Origin: a virus
Strand: one strand, 5' to 3'
DNA: 48,889 bases
IMG/VR virus record: IMGVR_UViG_3300032086_000885
Location: 1-48,889 of that record
This document shows, piece by piece, positions 37,221 through 46,780 of this stretch. The notes beneath the pieces are model-generated. The model made no database searches. It worked only from the letters and a program-made list of their open reading frames with translations, and was not told the DNA's origin. The number at the start of each line of letters is the position of its first letter. Positions within the stretch are counted from its first letter, which is position 1. The position numbers were made by a program, and so were the translations under genes.

Positions 37221-38580
37221 GGTAAGAGCAGACACTCTAAGGTCTCTCTCACCTGATAAACTAAAGCAAGTCTTAGCCGAACTAGGACCTAAGCAGGTAG
37301 AAGAGCTGAAGTACACATGGCCTTTCTGGGCTAGAGACGATCAGCTAGAACCAGAAGGAGATTGGGACTATTGGGTATTCAATGCAGGACGAGGAGCAGG
37401 TAAGACCCGATCAGGTGCTGAGTGGGTTAGACACAAGATAAAGCAAGGTTTTAAGCGTATTGCTTGTGTAGCTCCTACTAAAGGTGATATTCGTAGGGTT
37501 ATGGTAGAAGGGGAGTCAGGTCTCCTTAATGTATGTTGGGAACACGACAAGACCTACCGTGGCGCTAAGATGGGCTACCCAGTATGGAGTCCGACGAATA
37601 ACACAATCTCGTGGTCTAACGGAGCAAAAGCAGAGTTTTTCTCAGCCGAAGACCCAGAGCGTTTACGTGGACCTCAGTTCCACGCGGCATGGGCAGACGA
37701 AGTTGCAGCATGGCGTAACCAACAAGATGTATGGGATATGCTACAGTTTACTCTTCGTCTTGGTAAACATCCTCAAGTGATGATTACTACCACACCCAAA
37801 CCGACAAAACTGATGAGACACCTACTCAAGAGCGATAGAAGTTATATCACACATGGATCTACCTTCGATAACGCTCAGAATCTAGCTACACCCTTCTTAG
37901 AGGGTATCAGGAAAGAATACGAAGGAACTCGACTAGGCCGACAGGAATTATACGCAGAAATGCTTGAGGAGGCTGATGGCGCTCTCTGGTCTACCCAGAT
38001 GCTTGATGCCTGTGAAGTTGACCCCAAAGATGTTCCTCAACTCAATAGGATTGTAGTTTCCTTAGACCCTGCCATTACTTCTAACGCAGAAAGTGATATG
38101 ACAGGGTTGGTAGTTGCAGGAATAGATGTAAATGGAATTGGCTATGTCTTGGAAGATGCAACAAATCGTTACTCACCTGCGGAATGGGCTGCAAAAGCTA
38201 TTTCCCTCTACCATAAGTACAAAGCTGATCGCATTGTGGCAGAGCGTAACCAAGGTGGTGAAATGGTTCGTAGGACTCTTGAAGCGGAAGATGAAACAGT
38301 GCCTATCCGTTTGGTCCATGCTTCGAGGGGTAAAATGGCGAGAGCTGAACCTATCTCTGCGTTATATGAGAAAGAAAAAGTAAAACACGTAAGAGGCTTA
38401 GACGAACTCGAAACACAGATGAGGACTTGGGAACCTTTAGGCTCAATAGGCTCTCCTGATAGACTCGATGCGTGTGTCTGGGCATTAACCGACCTTATGC
38501 TAAATGGCGTATCCACCCCCAATGTTCGTCTAGCCTACGCCAGTGCTAAAGGTCTTGAGTCAGAGATATACCTAGGCTAA
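37177..38580 (+). CDS. terL: Terminase large subunit
   Basis: 467 residues, Terminase_6-like. Walker A is GRGAGKT (71-77), Walker B region FHAAWADEVAAW (Asp174, Glu175), coupling motif ITTTPKP (203-209), and the RNase H-like nuclease starts at RIVVSLDPAI (Asp297). It powers DNA translocation through the portal and cuts the concatemer. The start overlaps terS; the N-terminus MVRNYKKKTAIQ is short and basic. Confidence 0.95.
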   Translation: MVRNYKKKTAIQVPEVRADTLRSLSPDKLKQVLAELGPKQVEELKYTWPFWARDDQLEPEGDWDYWVFNAGRGAGKTRSGAEWVRHKIKQGFKRIACVAPTKGDIRRVMVEGESGLLNVCWEHDKTYRGAKMGYPVWSPTNNTISWSNGAKAEFFSAEDPERLRGPQFHAAWADEVAAWRNQQDVWDMLQFTLRLGKHPQVMITTTPKPTKLMRHLLKSDRSYITHGSTFDNAQNLATPFLEGIRKEYEGTRLGRQELYAEMLEEADGALWSTQMLDACEVDPKDVPQLNRIVVSLDPAITSNAESDMTGLVVAGIDVNGIGYVLEDATNRYSPAEWAAKAISLYHKYKADRIVAERNQGGEMVRRTLEAEDETVPIRLVHASRGKMARAEPISALYEKEKVKHVRGLDELETQMRTWEPLGSIGSPDRLDACVWALTDLMLNGVSTPNVRLAYASAKGLESEIYLG

Positions 38581-38583
38581 TCA

Positions 38584-39900
38584 ATGAAGAAGTTAACGGA
38601 AGAATTAGGAAAGGTGGAATTAGGGCAAGGTGGCTCTAACACTAAAGATGGCACAATACGTGCCGATGAATTCCTACCTGATCTTAAGGGAAAGCGAGCT
38701 ATTCGCAAGTACCGTGAAATGCGTGATAACGACAGCACTATTGGCGCTATCATGTATGCTACAGAACAAGTCTTACGCGATGTTGACTACTATGTAGAAC
38801 CCGCAAATGATACGGATGAAGCTAAGAAGGAGGCAGACTTCGTTAAGAGTATTCTAGAGGATATGGAACATTCCCTAGATGACCACATCTCTGAAGCGTT
38901 GTCTCATTTGACTTTTGGATTCTCAATCTTTGAGGTTGTCTACAAGCGGAGACGTGGACCAGACTTCCGTGCAGGAAAGAAATACTCTAAGTATACCGAT
39001 GGTCGTATCGGAGTACGCAAGCTTGCATCTCGCGCACAATGGACGATTGAGCGGTTTGATGTGGATAAGACAACAGGAGATGTCCTGGGTGTCCGCCAGG
39101 AGCAAAACTACGGAATTAAGTCTATTTACATCCCGGCTAACAAGGTACTACACTACAAGACGACGAACACGAACAACGACCCATCAGGACGTTCTATCCT
39201 GCGTAATGCATACTCTTCTTACCAATATCTTAAGAATCTACAAAACATAGAAGCAGTGGCAGTTGAACGTGAGTTACATGGTGTACCTGTTGGTAGGATC
39301 GCTGCAGAATACCTAAGTCCCGACGCTACATCCGACCAAGCTTCTGTCCGAGCACAAATGGAGAAGATATTACGTGACCTTAAGTTTAACGAGCAGGGCT
39401 ACGCTTTACTTCCTTCTGATGTTTATAGGGATGCCGACGGTAAGCCTACTAATCAGCGCATTGTTGATATCGAGCTTATTGCCTCTAACGGAACTAGGAA
39501 TGTAGATATACACCCTATTGTGCAAAGATACCAACATGACATAGCTAGAAGTGTCATGGCAGAGTTTCTTATGCTAGGTGCAGGACAAAACGGTTCCTAT
39601 GCTCTAAGTAAGTCTAAAACTGATTTATTCTTACGATCTATGGAGTCATACATAAATTCTATCTTTGATGTGCTTAATAAGCAACTGGTAGAACCTCTTT
39701 GGCATATGAATGGTCTAAACTTTGATCTAATGCCTAAGATATGTGCAGGAGACGTTGCTCCACATGACCTAAGAGAGCTAGGTGCTTACCTACGTAACCT
39801 AAATGGTGCAAACATAGATTTAAGCGACCAAGAAGACATAGTTAACGCTCTGTTGGCTAACGCAGAGCTTCCACCAAAGAAAGTAGCGGAAAATGGCTAG
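38584..39900 (+). CDS. Portal protein (Mu gp29-like, DUF935)
   Basis: 438 residues directly after the large terminase. Signatures of the Mu gp29/DUF935 portal group are RKYREMRDNDSTIGAIMYATEQVL near residue 38, HLTFGFSIFEVVYKRR near 108, and VLHYKTTNTNNDPSGRSILRNAY near 188. It forms the dodecameric DNA gate. The C-terminus has LMLGAGQNGSYALSKSKTDLF as in this family. Overlaps the next gene by 8 bp. Confidence 0.9.
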   Translation: MKKLTEELGKVELGQGGSNTKDGTIRADEFLPDLKGKRAIRKYREMRDNDSTIGAIMYATEQVLRDVDYYVEPANDTDEAKKEADFVKSILEDMEHSLDDHISEALSHLTFGFSIFEVVYKRRRGPDFRAGKKYSKYTDGRIGVRKLASRAQWTIERFDVDKTTGDVLGVRQEQNYGIKSIYIPANKVLHYKTTNTNNDPSGRSILRNAYSSYQYLKNLQNIEAVAVERELHGVPVGRIAAEYLSPDATSDQASVRAQMEKILRDLKFNEQGYALLPSDVYRDADGKPTNQRIVDIELIASNGTRNVDIHPIVQRYQHDIARSVMAEFLMLGAGQNGSYALSKSKTDLFLRSMESYINSIFDVLNKQLVEPLWHMNGLNFDLMPKICAGDVAPHDLRELGAYLRNLNGANIDLSDQEDIVNALLANAELPPKKVAENG

Positions 39901-40264
39901 TTTAGCAGACAGAGTATTCGACAATGGGCTTACAGTACTAGATACTGAGGCAAATCGTATAGACATTACCTCACAAGAGGCAACAACCTACGCAGAAGCG
40001 ACAAGTACCTACACTTTAGGTAATTCTACGTCACTTGCTATAGCTGCTCCCTCTGACCGTAGTGGTGGAGGAAGAGAGGTAGTTGTAAGTGCTATCTCAG
40101 ACGGCTCTGTAAGCGGCTCTGGCACTGCAACGCATTTTTCTATAGTTGACACCTCAAACTCTCGTTTGCTTGCCACAGGCTCTCTCAGCGCCTCTCAGAG
40201 CGTAACATCAGGTAACACATTCTCTTTAGCTTCATTCACAATCGGTATTCCTGATCCTGCATAA
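39893..40264 (+). CDS. Small beta-rich structural protein
   Basis: 123 residues, Ser/Thr-rich with repeated short strands: VVVSAISDGSVSGSGTATHFSIVDTSNSRLLA and SQSVTSGNTFSLASFTIGIP. Proteins of this pattern are usual in phage virions as small fibre or decoration subunits. It starts 8 bp inside the portal gene. Its N-terminus MASLADRVFDNGL resembles the start of the next gene product (MVTLANRV), a possible shared docking element. Confidence 0.65.
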   Translation: MASLADRVFDNGLTVLDTEANRIDITSQEATTYAEATSTYTLGNSTSLAIAAPSDRSGGGREVVVSAISDGSVSGSGTATHFSIVDTSNSRLLATGSLSASQSVTSGNTFSLASFTIGIPDPA

Positions 40265-40272
40265 GGTAAGTT

Positions 40273-41724
40273 ATGGTCACTCTAGCCAACAGAGTCAAGG
40301 TTGCGACATCGACAACTGGTACTGGGACTGTAACATTAGGTGCAGCCGAAACTGGCTTTCAGACTTTTGCTGATGGTGGAATAATAAATGGTAACACAGT
40401 TAGTTATGTTATAGAGGATGGAGATGCTTTTGAGATTGGTACAGGAACTTATACGTCTAGTGGAACAACCTTATCTAGGACGTTAGTAGAAAGTTCTACA
40501 GGATCTCTTCTAAATCTCAGTGGATCAGCTATTGTATTCGTTACCGCTATTGCTGATGATATTATACCTGCAAGTGATTTTACAGACGCAACTGCAGTCA
40601 AAAATATCAACCAAGCGTTAACAACCACTAGCTCTCCGTCATTTACTAACTTGTATGTAGACAGTGCTATTTATTCTGTAGGTGATACCAATACCTACAC
40701 TCAGTTTCACGCATCAGACCAATGGCGAGTTGTAACTGGTGGCACAGAGAGAATAGAAGCCAACAGCTCAGGTCTTAGGATAAACAACAGTTGGTACTTA
40801 CCTACATCAGGAGGTGCATCAGGGCAATTCCTAACTTCAAATGCAACAGGCGTTGCTACATGGTCAACTGGAGGTCTATTAGGTGAATCTACACATACTA
40901 CCGCTACAACTGCTATTACCACGCTAAAAAGCTACTATATGCCCACTTACGATGCTGCAAAGTTGTTAATTAGGGCAAAACGGACTGATGGTGGTCTAGG
41001 ATCTAGCCTATTCAACGTATATGGTAATAATGCTGTTTGGACACAACGAACCGTAGACTTAAGCGCCTATGTAGGTCAAACAATACGTTTAGTATTTAAG
41101 CACCAAGTTGCCTCTAGTGGTACAGTTTTTCGTGCAGACCTTCAGTTAGATGAAATAAATGTAAACGGTTCTACCTATACTTTTGAGACTACTTCAGACT
41201 TAACAGGGTGGCAAACAAGTACTTCTGGAAGTTATTCTAACTACAACGATGTAGTTTGGTCTAGCCTTGCAACAGGTACAACTGGAGAAAGATGGAACAG
41301 AGACTCTGGTGGTACAAGCTCAAGCCTAACAGGTTTAACCACTGGTGGTGATAGCACTAGCTTCTATCTTTACACAGAAACCTCTAGTCCTACATCACTA
41401 AATGACAGGTTCTGGTTAAGAAGCCCTGAGATTACTTTAACATCTAGCAATGTAAGTTTCTACGAAGCTCGTTATGGTGCTACAATCGGTAACTTTGATT
41501 TTTATGTAGCAGAGCCAGAGGTTGAGAAAGCGCAAGTATCTGAACTATTACTCTTAAATGATGGTACGAATGCACATGCTACAGAATACGCACAGGTTTA
41601 CACGCATGATTCTCTAGGTACGTTTGAGGTAGTTGAATCTGGAAGTTACATGAACCTACGTGTTACACCAACATCAGCCAACTCAACAAGTTATGCAATA
41701 AAAGAGATATTAGTGGACGCTTAA
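40273..41724 (+). CDS. Fibre-like structural protein with MAM/jelly-roll-like insert
   Basis: 483 residues. Residues 1-95 are the common phage module [19 protein letters not shown]...LSRTLVESS. Residues about 150-200 resemble fibre collar segments ([15 protein letters not shown]). A jelly-roll-like insert (about 235-405) has [29 protein letters not shown] and [10 protein letters not shown]. The last 80 residues are the [18 protein letters not shown] module shared with the fibre at 11599. It probably projects from the virion; its place between portal and protease is unusual. Confidence 0.7.
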   Translation: MVTLANRVKVATSTTGTGTVTLGAAETGFQTFADGGIINGNTVSYVIEDGDAFEIGTGTYTSSGTTLSRTLVESSTGSLLNLSGSAIVFVTAIADDIIPASDFTDATAVKNINQALTTTSSPSFTNLYVDSAIYSVGDTNTYTQFHASDQWRVVTGGTERIEANSSGLRINNSWYLPTSGGASGQFLTSNATGVATWSTGGLLGESTHTTATTAITTLKSYYMPTYDAAKLLIRAKRTDGGLGSSLFNVYGNNAVWTQRTVDLSAYVGQTIRLVFKHQVASSGTVFRADLQLDEINVNGSTYTFETTSDLTGWQTSTSGSYSNYNDVVWSSLATGTTGERWNRDSGGTSSSLTGLTTGGDSTSFYLYTETSSPTSLNDRFWLRSPEITLTSSNVSFYEARYGATIGNFDFYVAEPEVEKAQVSELLLLNDGTNAHATEYAQVYTHDSLGTFEVVESGSYMNLRVTPTSANSTSYAIKEILVDA

Positions 41725-41734
41725 GGATATATAA

Positions 41735-43318
41735 ATGACAGGCTTTTCCCCATTAGCCTCTAATCCTCTAGGCGATGATGGGGGCGGTTTAGTCAACATA
41801 GAGCTAACGGCAAGTAATCTTGTCACGCAGCCGCCCTCAGTAGCTAACGCAACACTTACTGAAGACCACAGCTTAACGGCTACGTCATTTTCCACTGGGG
41901 CATCAGAGGTCAATCAGACAGACCTCACGCAGGATCACAGTCTTACAGCTACTGCGTTTACATCAGGAACTCCTGAGGTTAACCAAAGCACAGTAAGCCA
42001 AGATCATAGTCTAACGGCTACAGCTTTAGCAGCAAGTACGCCAGAAGTTAATCAGTCCACATTAACTCAAGACCATGATCTAACAGCATCAGATATTACT
42101 ACAGGAAACTCTGTAGTCTCTGATCTGACAATGGCAGAAGATGAGACATTTTCCACTGTAGCATTAGAGAGTGGAAGTCCTTCGATTGCTGATGTTGATC
42201 TTACACAAGATCACAGCTTCAATGTAACGAGTTTTACGAGTGGCACTCCAACCCCCCAGACAGCCACCTTAACTCAAGACCATAGCTTTAACACTACGAG
42301 TTTCGTATCTGGTGATCCAGAAGTAGGAACAACAAGTGTATCGTTTACACAAAGTTTAAGTCCTGTATCTTTCATAACAGGTACTCCAAACTTAGAAGCT
42401 GCAAATCTTACACAAGATCACGAATTAACACCTAGCTCAATCGTCACTCTCTTCCCAGACGTAGAAGCAACTACCGACCCTACACTTGCCCAAGAAACAC
42501 AGGAAATAGAACAAATGATTGGTGGTTGGACACGCAGAGCATACGAAGTACCTGATGCAAGACTTGTTCAAGGTGAGCGTGAAATACAGCAGACTTACGG
42601 TGATAAAGTTTCTATTGACCGCAAAGCTAAGTCTCTGGTTAAGTTTGGTAGATCTGCAGAGTTAGGTACAACCGCATTAGAGACAGTCTGGACGGTTGGT
42701 GGTAATGAAGTCTACGTTACAGATAATGACATTGCATTTATCTCATCTTCTTCTGCGTCTGACACACAACAGATAACGATTGAAGGTCATACCGTAGACA
42801 ATGGAGAGTTTACCTTTGTTGTTCAGACAGCCACTCTAGATGGTCAGAATGCAGTAGGATTAACAACAGACTTAGCTCGTGTATCTCGTATATACAACAG
42901 TGATAGTACAGAACTTGTAGGTCGTGTTGTAGTCTATGAAAATGCAGCCATCTCTAGTGGTGTTCCTACAGACGCAACAAAGATACACATTGATATACCT
43001 GCAGGATTTCAACAGTCATTCAAAGCTGCAACAACCTTTAGTAAGAATGACTACTTTATCGTAACTGGTTTCTATGGGGCAGTAAGCGTTAAGCAAGCAG
43101 GTGCTGTAGACTTTTATGTAGAAATACGAGAGTCAGGTAAAGTGTTCCGACAGGCAGGTTGCTTTACAGCTTCTTCTACAGGTGGAGCATCCGATATTTC
43201 TCTAGATCCACCTATCATTGTTCCAAAGAACGCTGATATTCGTGTTCGATGTGAGACAGAGACAAACAATGTTGTAGCGTTTGGTATTTTCAAAGGTTAC
43301 ATAGCCAAGGTATTATAA
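41735..43318 (+). CDS. Structural protein with ~23-residue tandem repeats
   Basis: 527 residues. Residues about 20-240 contain nine or ten repeats of the pattern LTQDHSLTATAFTSGTPEVNQ, each predicted to form beta strands. The C-terminal half is a different folded domain (GGWTRRAYEVPDARLVQ ... QQITIEGHTVDNGEF ... FGIFKGYIAKVL), seen in virion proteins of marine phages. It likely forms a head fibre or decoration. The stop overlaps the protease start (TAATG). Confidence 0.7.
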   Translation: MTGFSPLASNPLGDDGGGLVNIELTASNLVTQPPSVANATLTEDHSLTATSFSTGASEVNQTDLTQDHSLTATAFTSGTPEVNQSTVSQDHSLTATALAASTPEVNQSTLTQDHDLTASDITTGNSVVSDLTMAEDETFSTVALESGSPSIADVDLTQDHSFNVTSFTSGTPTPQTATLTQDHSFNTTSFVSGDPEVGTTSVSFTQSLSPVSFITGTPNLEAANLTQDHELTPSSIVTLFPDVEATTDPTLAQETQEIEQMIGGWTRRAYEVPDARLVQGEREIQQTYGDKVSIDRKAKSLVKFGRSAELGTTALETVWTVGGNEVYVTDNDIAFISSSSASDTQQITIEGHTVDNGEFTFVVQTATLDGQNAVGLTTDLARVSRIYNSDSTELVGRVVVYENAAISSGVPTDATKIHIDIPAGFQQSFKAATTFSKNDYFIVTGFYGAVSVKQAGAVDFYVEIRESGKVFRQAGCFTASSTGGASDISLDPPIIVPKNADIRVRCETETNNVVAFGIFKGYIAKVL

Positions 43319-44589
43319 TGTCAAATTCAGATAAATGGGCTTCTACTAAGAAGCGACAAATGGACAACGATATTTTTACTAGCCCTGCGGAAGCTCGTAG
43401 TAGATCTTTTATGTTAGGTTTTGACGGTGACATTCATACTCATGAAGTTGGTGCTAATGTTTATTACATGCCTGCAAAAACGCATGAAGAATATCTCAAC
43501 TATCACAAAGATCTTGCAGGTATTAAAGAGATTCCGCAAGAAGAGCAGAAAGAAGAATCAGACTTATTAGCTCGTATCCTTTCTGCGGTTATTGAACAGG
43601 TAACTAAAGTAGAGACTAGTACCTTAGCTTCTAAGGTAAAAGAACATAATGCTAAACATGGTAGCAAGGGTAAGGTAACTACCTCTATGCTACGTCAGGT
43701 TTATAACAGAGGTGTAGGCGCATATAAGACAAATCCTGGATCGGTTCGTCCTAACGTCTCATCTCCCGAACAGTGGGCAATGGCTCGTGTCAACAATTTC
43801 CTACGTACCATCCGTACAGGTCGCTTCCGTAGTGGTAAGCATGATACTGATCTCCTACCTTCTAAACATCCTCTTAGTACAAGGAAGTCACAAGTATGGG
43901 ATGGAGGCGATCTACCAACACAGGACCAGATTGATAAAGCAGATAAGCCCCTAAATAAACCCTTCAGACTTCCTGCAGGATCAAGCAAGAAGTTTGGAGT
44001 TTACGTAAAGGACGGAGACAAAACCAAGAAAGTTACTTTTGGTGATCCTAATATGGAAATCCGTCGAGATGACCCAAAGGCTAGAGCTAATTTCCGCAGC
44101 AGACATTCTTGCGATACCGCATCAGATAAGACCTCTGCTCGTTATTGGTCTTGCCGTATGTGGGAGAAGGGTAGATCAGTGAGTGATTTAACAAAGGATA
44201 TCGAAGGCCAAATCCTAAAGACTGACGATGAACAGCGTATAGTCTACGGATGGGCTTCCGTCATTACTGAGAAAGGTGAACGAGTAGTTGACCGTCAGGG
44301 TGACGTAATCGAACCAGACACGTTAGTTAAAGCCGTGAATGACTTCATGGAAAATGTACGTGTTGGTAAAACAATGCACACAGGCGAACAGACAGGAATG
44401 GTTATTCATTCCCTACCAATCACCAAAGAGATTGGGGACAGCCTTGGCATTCAGAGTGACCGAGAAGGATGGGTCGTAGCTTATAAAGTCTATGATGAAG
44501 AAGTCTGGAAGATGGTCAAATCTGGTGAACTTGCGGCCTTCAGCATTGGCGGTCGTGCGATTAAGGAGAAGATAGATGAACCTTCTTAA
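43318..44589 (+). CDS. Prohead protease, XkdF-like, with DUF5824-like N-terminal extension
   Basis: 423 residues. Residues about 105-190 contain RGVGAYKTNPGSVRPNVSS and EQWAMARVNNFL, the DUF5824 pattern. Residues 245-282 have RSRHSCDTASDKTSARYWSC with paired Cys and Trp. The protease domain is 300-423: RIVYGWASV, VDRQGDVIEP, TMHTGEQTG (His354), AAFSIGG (Ser409). The final strand of the fold is missing and appears at the start of the overlapping next gene. It matures the capsid after assembly. Only this copy is complete. Confidence 0.85.
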   Translation: MSNSDKWASTKKRQMDNDIFTSPAEARSRSFMLGFDGDIHTHEVGANVYYMPAKTHEEYLNYHKDLAGIKEIPQEEQKEESDLLARILSAVIEQVTKVETSTLASKVKEHNAKHGSKGKVTTSMLRQVYNRGVGAYKTNPGSVRPNVSSPEQWAMARVNNFLRTIRTGRFRSGKHDTDLLPSKHPLSTRKSQVWDGGDLPTQDQIDKADKPLNKPFRLPAGSSKKFGVYVKDGDKTKKVTFGDPNMEIRRDDPKARANFRSRHSCDTASDKTSARYWSCRMWEKGRSVSDLTKDIEGQILKTDDEQRIVYGWASVITEKGERVVDRQGDVIEPDTLVKAVNDFMENVRVGKTMHTGEQTGMVIHSLPITKEIGDSLGIQSDREGWVVAYKVYDEEVWKMVKSGELAAFSIGGRAIKEKIDEPS

Positions 44590-45358
44590 GCAATTAGAGC
44601 TTGACGAATTATCTTTGGTGGATCGCCCTGCTAATGCATCTGCCAAGGTTGCTCTGTACAAGCGTGACAATTCCGAAGAGGATAACATGACAGAAACAGT
44701 CGAAAAGATGTCTGATGACATGAAAGCAAAGCTCAAGCCATACATGGATAAAGGTATGTCTGAGCAAGAGGCTATGAAAGCCTATAACATGGACATGAAA
44801 AAGTCCGATGAAGAAGAAGTAGATCTGAGCCTAGAGGTTGAAGTCGAAGCACTAAAAGCTGACAACGAAAAACTTCGTAAGGCTCTTATTGAAAATGGCT
44901 TTGTAATTAAAGCTGATGAAATAGCAAAGAAAGAAGAAGTAGAGACAATCGAAGTAAGTGGAGAGATGGTTGTTAAATCAGATATCCCTGCTCCTGTCTT
45001 GAAAGCTCTTGAAGAAGCTGCAGTAGAAAAGCGTCAGTCTGAGCTACGTAAATCTGCTGAAGCTGAATTGCCTCACTTTGACGTTGAAGTTGCTATGCAA
45101 CTACTTGACGTTGTTAAGGGTGACGAAAAAGTCCTAGAAGCACTTAAAGGAGCTGATGCTGCTTTTGCTGCTGCTATGGATGAGGTTGGTGAGAAATCAG
45201 TTGATGCTGATATGCTAGACCCACAAACTAAATTGGATAAGATGGTAGAGGCTCATGCTGCAGAGCATGGTGTCAACAAATACACTGCTTTTGATGCCAT
45301 CTCTAAAACAGCAGAGGGTAAAGCCCTTATTGCTAAAACTTATGAAAAGGATGAGTAA
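44576..45358 (+). CDS. Capsid scaffold-like protein (allele B)
   Basis: 260 residues, with the same 14-bp overlap with the protease and the same AAGGAG site as allele A. The N-terminal SLVDRPANASAKVAL segment and the C-terminal 140 residues are conserved. Residues about 32-105 differ in length and sequence: allele A has AYKMTEEQEKNLDNLPPAVRAK, this one has TVEKMSDDMKAKLKPYMDKG. The change lies in the acidic coiled-coil part, which can tolerate length variation. Confidence 0.75.
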   Translation: MNLLKQLELDELSLVDRPANASAKVALYKRDNSEEDNMTETVEKMSDDMKAKLKPYMDKGMSEQEAMKAYNMDMKKSDEEEVDLSLEVEVEALKADNEKLRKALIENGFVIKADEIAKKEEVETIEVSGEMVVKSDIPAPVLKALEEAAVEKRQSELRKSAEAELPHFDVEVAMQLLDVVKGDEKVLEALKGADAAFAAAMDEVGEKSVDADMLDPQTKLDKMVEAHAAEHGVNKYTAFDAISKTAEGKALIAKTYEKDE

Positions 45359-45360
45359 TT

Positions 45361-45732
45361 ATGGCTGTACAAGAATCTCGTGATACACGTACATTCATTG
45401 CAGGAGAGGACCTATCTTCTTCTCAATTTAAATTCGTAACATTGGAATCAGATGGTCAAGTTGACCTAGCTGACTCCGCAGGTGAAAACTGCATGGGTGT
45501 AGTTATAAATGACCCTGCATCTGGTAGTGAAGCAACTGTTGTTGTAGGTGGTAAAACTGTAGTTACTGCAGGTGGAACCATTGCAGCAGGAGCATCTGTA
45601 GCTACTGACGCCTCTGGGGACGCTGTAACTGCTTCCACAGGAAATATTGTAATGGGTTACGCTTTGGAGGCAGGGGTTGACGGTCAAGTTATCGCAATCG
45701 AATTAATCCAAGGTGGTAACGCTGCTGCGTAA
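45361..45732 (+). CDS. Head decoration protein-like (allele B)
   Basis: 123 residues against 129 in allele A. Differences are concentrated in two surface-like segments (DLADSAGENCMGVVI, and the shorter DASGDAVTASTGNIV), while the framework strands and the N-terminus (MAVQESRDTRTFIAGEDLSSSQFKF) are kept. Variation at exposed loops of a capsid surface protein is plausible; the role is inferred as for the left copy. Confidence 0.65.
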   Translation: MAVQESRDTRTFIAGEDLSSSQFKFVTLESDGQVDLADSAGENCMGVVINDPASGSEATVVVGGKTVVTAGGTIAAGASVATDASGDAVTASTGNIVMGYALEAGVDGQVIAIELIQGGNAAA

Positions 45733-45758
45733 CCTGTAGATAAGAAGGAATAACAACA

Positions 45759-46769
45759 ATGCCTATGTTAACCGCATCTCAGGTACATATAGATCAGCCG
45801 CTTACAAACTTAACGGTAGCGTACCTACAAGACCAAAATAACTTTATCGCTGATAAGGTTTTCCCAAACGTAGCTGTAGACAAGAAGACTAACAAGTACT
45901 ACATCTACGACCGCGAGAACTTCTTTCGCAATGAAGTAACTGCTCGTGCGCCTCGTACACGTTCACAAAGAATCGGTATGAGCCTCTCAACAGCTACTTA
46001 CACTGCTGAAGTTCGTTCATTGTCAACAGACTTTGACTTCGAAACACTAGCTAACGCTGACACAGCTTTGGACATCCGAAGAGGTGCATCAGAAATGCTA
46101 ACACACAATCTCTTGATTGATCGTGAAAGCCGTTGGATGTCAACATTCTTTGGTACAAGTATCTGGACTACAGAATATGACGGTGTTGCAAATGCAGATA
46201 ACGATACTGCAACAGAAGTCACACAGTGGGATGACTATACAAACTCAACTCCAATCGTTGACGTAACTGCTGCTCGAAGAGCAATGCAAAAAGCATCTGG
46301 TGGCTTCAAGCCAAACAAAATGGTTGTAACTCGTGACGTTCACGATACACTAGTCAACCACCCAGACGTACTTGCACGTATCAACGGTGGCGCAACTGTA
46401 ACCAACACTGCTTTGGTGACACAAGCTAAACTAGCAGAAATCTTTGAGGTTGCTGAGTACTACATCGTAGACGCAATCGAAAACTCTTCTGCAGAAGGTG
46501 TAGCAGAGTCACTAGACTTTGTAGCAACTAAGAAAGCTGCATTGTACTACGCTCCTGCATCTGCAGGGTTGATGGTTCCATCAGCAGGTTACAACTTCAC
46601 ATGGAATGAGTTAGATAATGCATCTGGCTATGGTATCGACATTCGTTCATACTCTGGCGATTTCCTACGTGTAGAAGGTGTTGCAGAACTCCTAGAAGCA
46701 AACATGGCTTACGACCAAAAGGTTGTAGGTGCTGACCTAGGTGTATTCTTCAACACAATCTTGTCATAA
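45759..46769 (+). CDS. Major capsid protein (right copy)
   Basis: 336 residues, the same as the left copy except Val for Ile near residue 19. Silent differences stop at the base equivalent to 1798; the rest of the gene was identical where compared. See the entry at 1583. Confidence 0.85.
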   Translation: MPMLTASQVHIDQPLTNLTVAYLQDQNNFIADKVFPNVAVDKKTNKYYIYDRENFFRNEVTARAPRTRSQRIGMSLSTATYTAEVRSLSTDFDFETLANADTALDIRRGASEMLTHNLLIDRESRWMSTFFGTSIWTTEYDGVANADNDTATEVTQWDDYTNSTPIVDVTAARRAMQKASGGFKPNKMVVTRDVHDTLVNHPDVLARINGGATVTNTALVTQAKLAEIFEVAEYYIVDAIENSSAEGVAESLDFVATKKAALYYAPASAGLMVPSAGYNFTWNELDNASGYGIDIRSYSGDFLRVEGVAELLEANMAYDQKVVGADLGVFFNTILS

Positions 46770-46780
46770 GGAGTAGGTGA

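Noticed and set aside
41860-42450. Regularly spaced repeats resembling a CRISPR array
   Set aside because: They are in frame, coding (~23-residue protein repeats), degenerate and without constant palindromic repeats or unique spacers; no cas gene is present.
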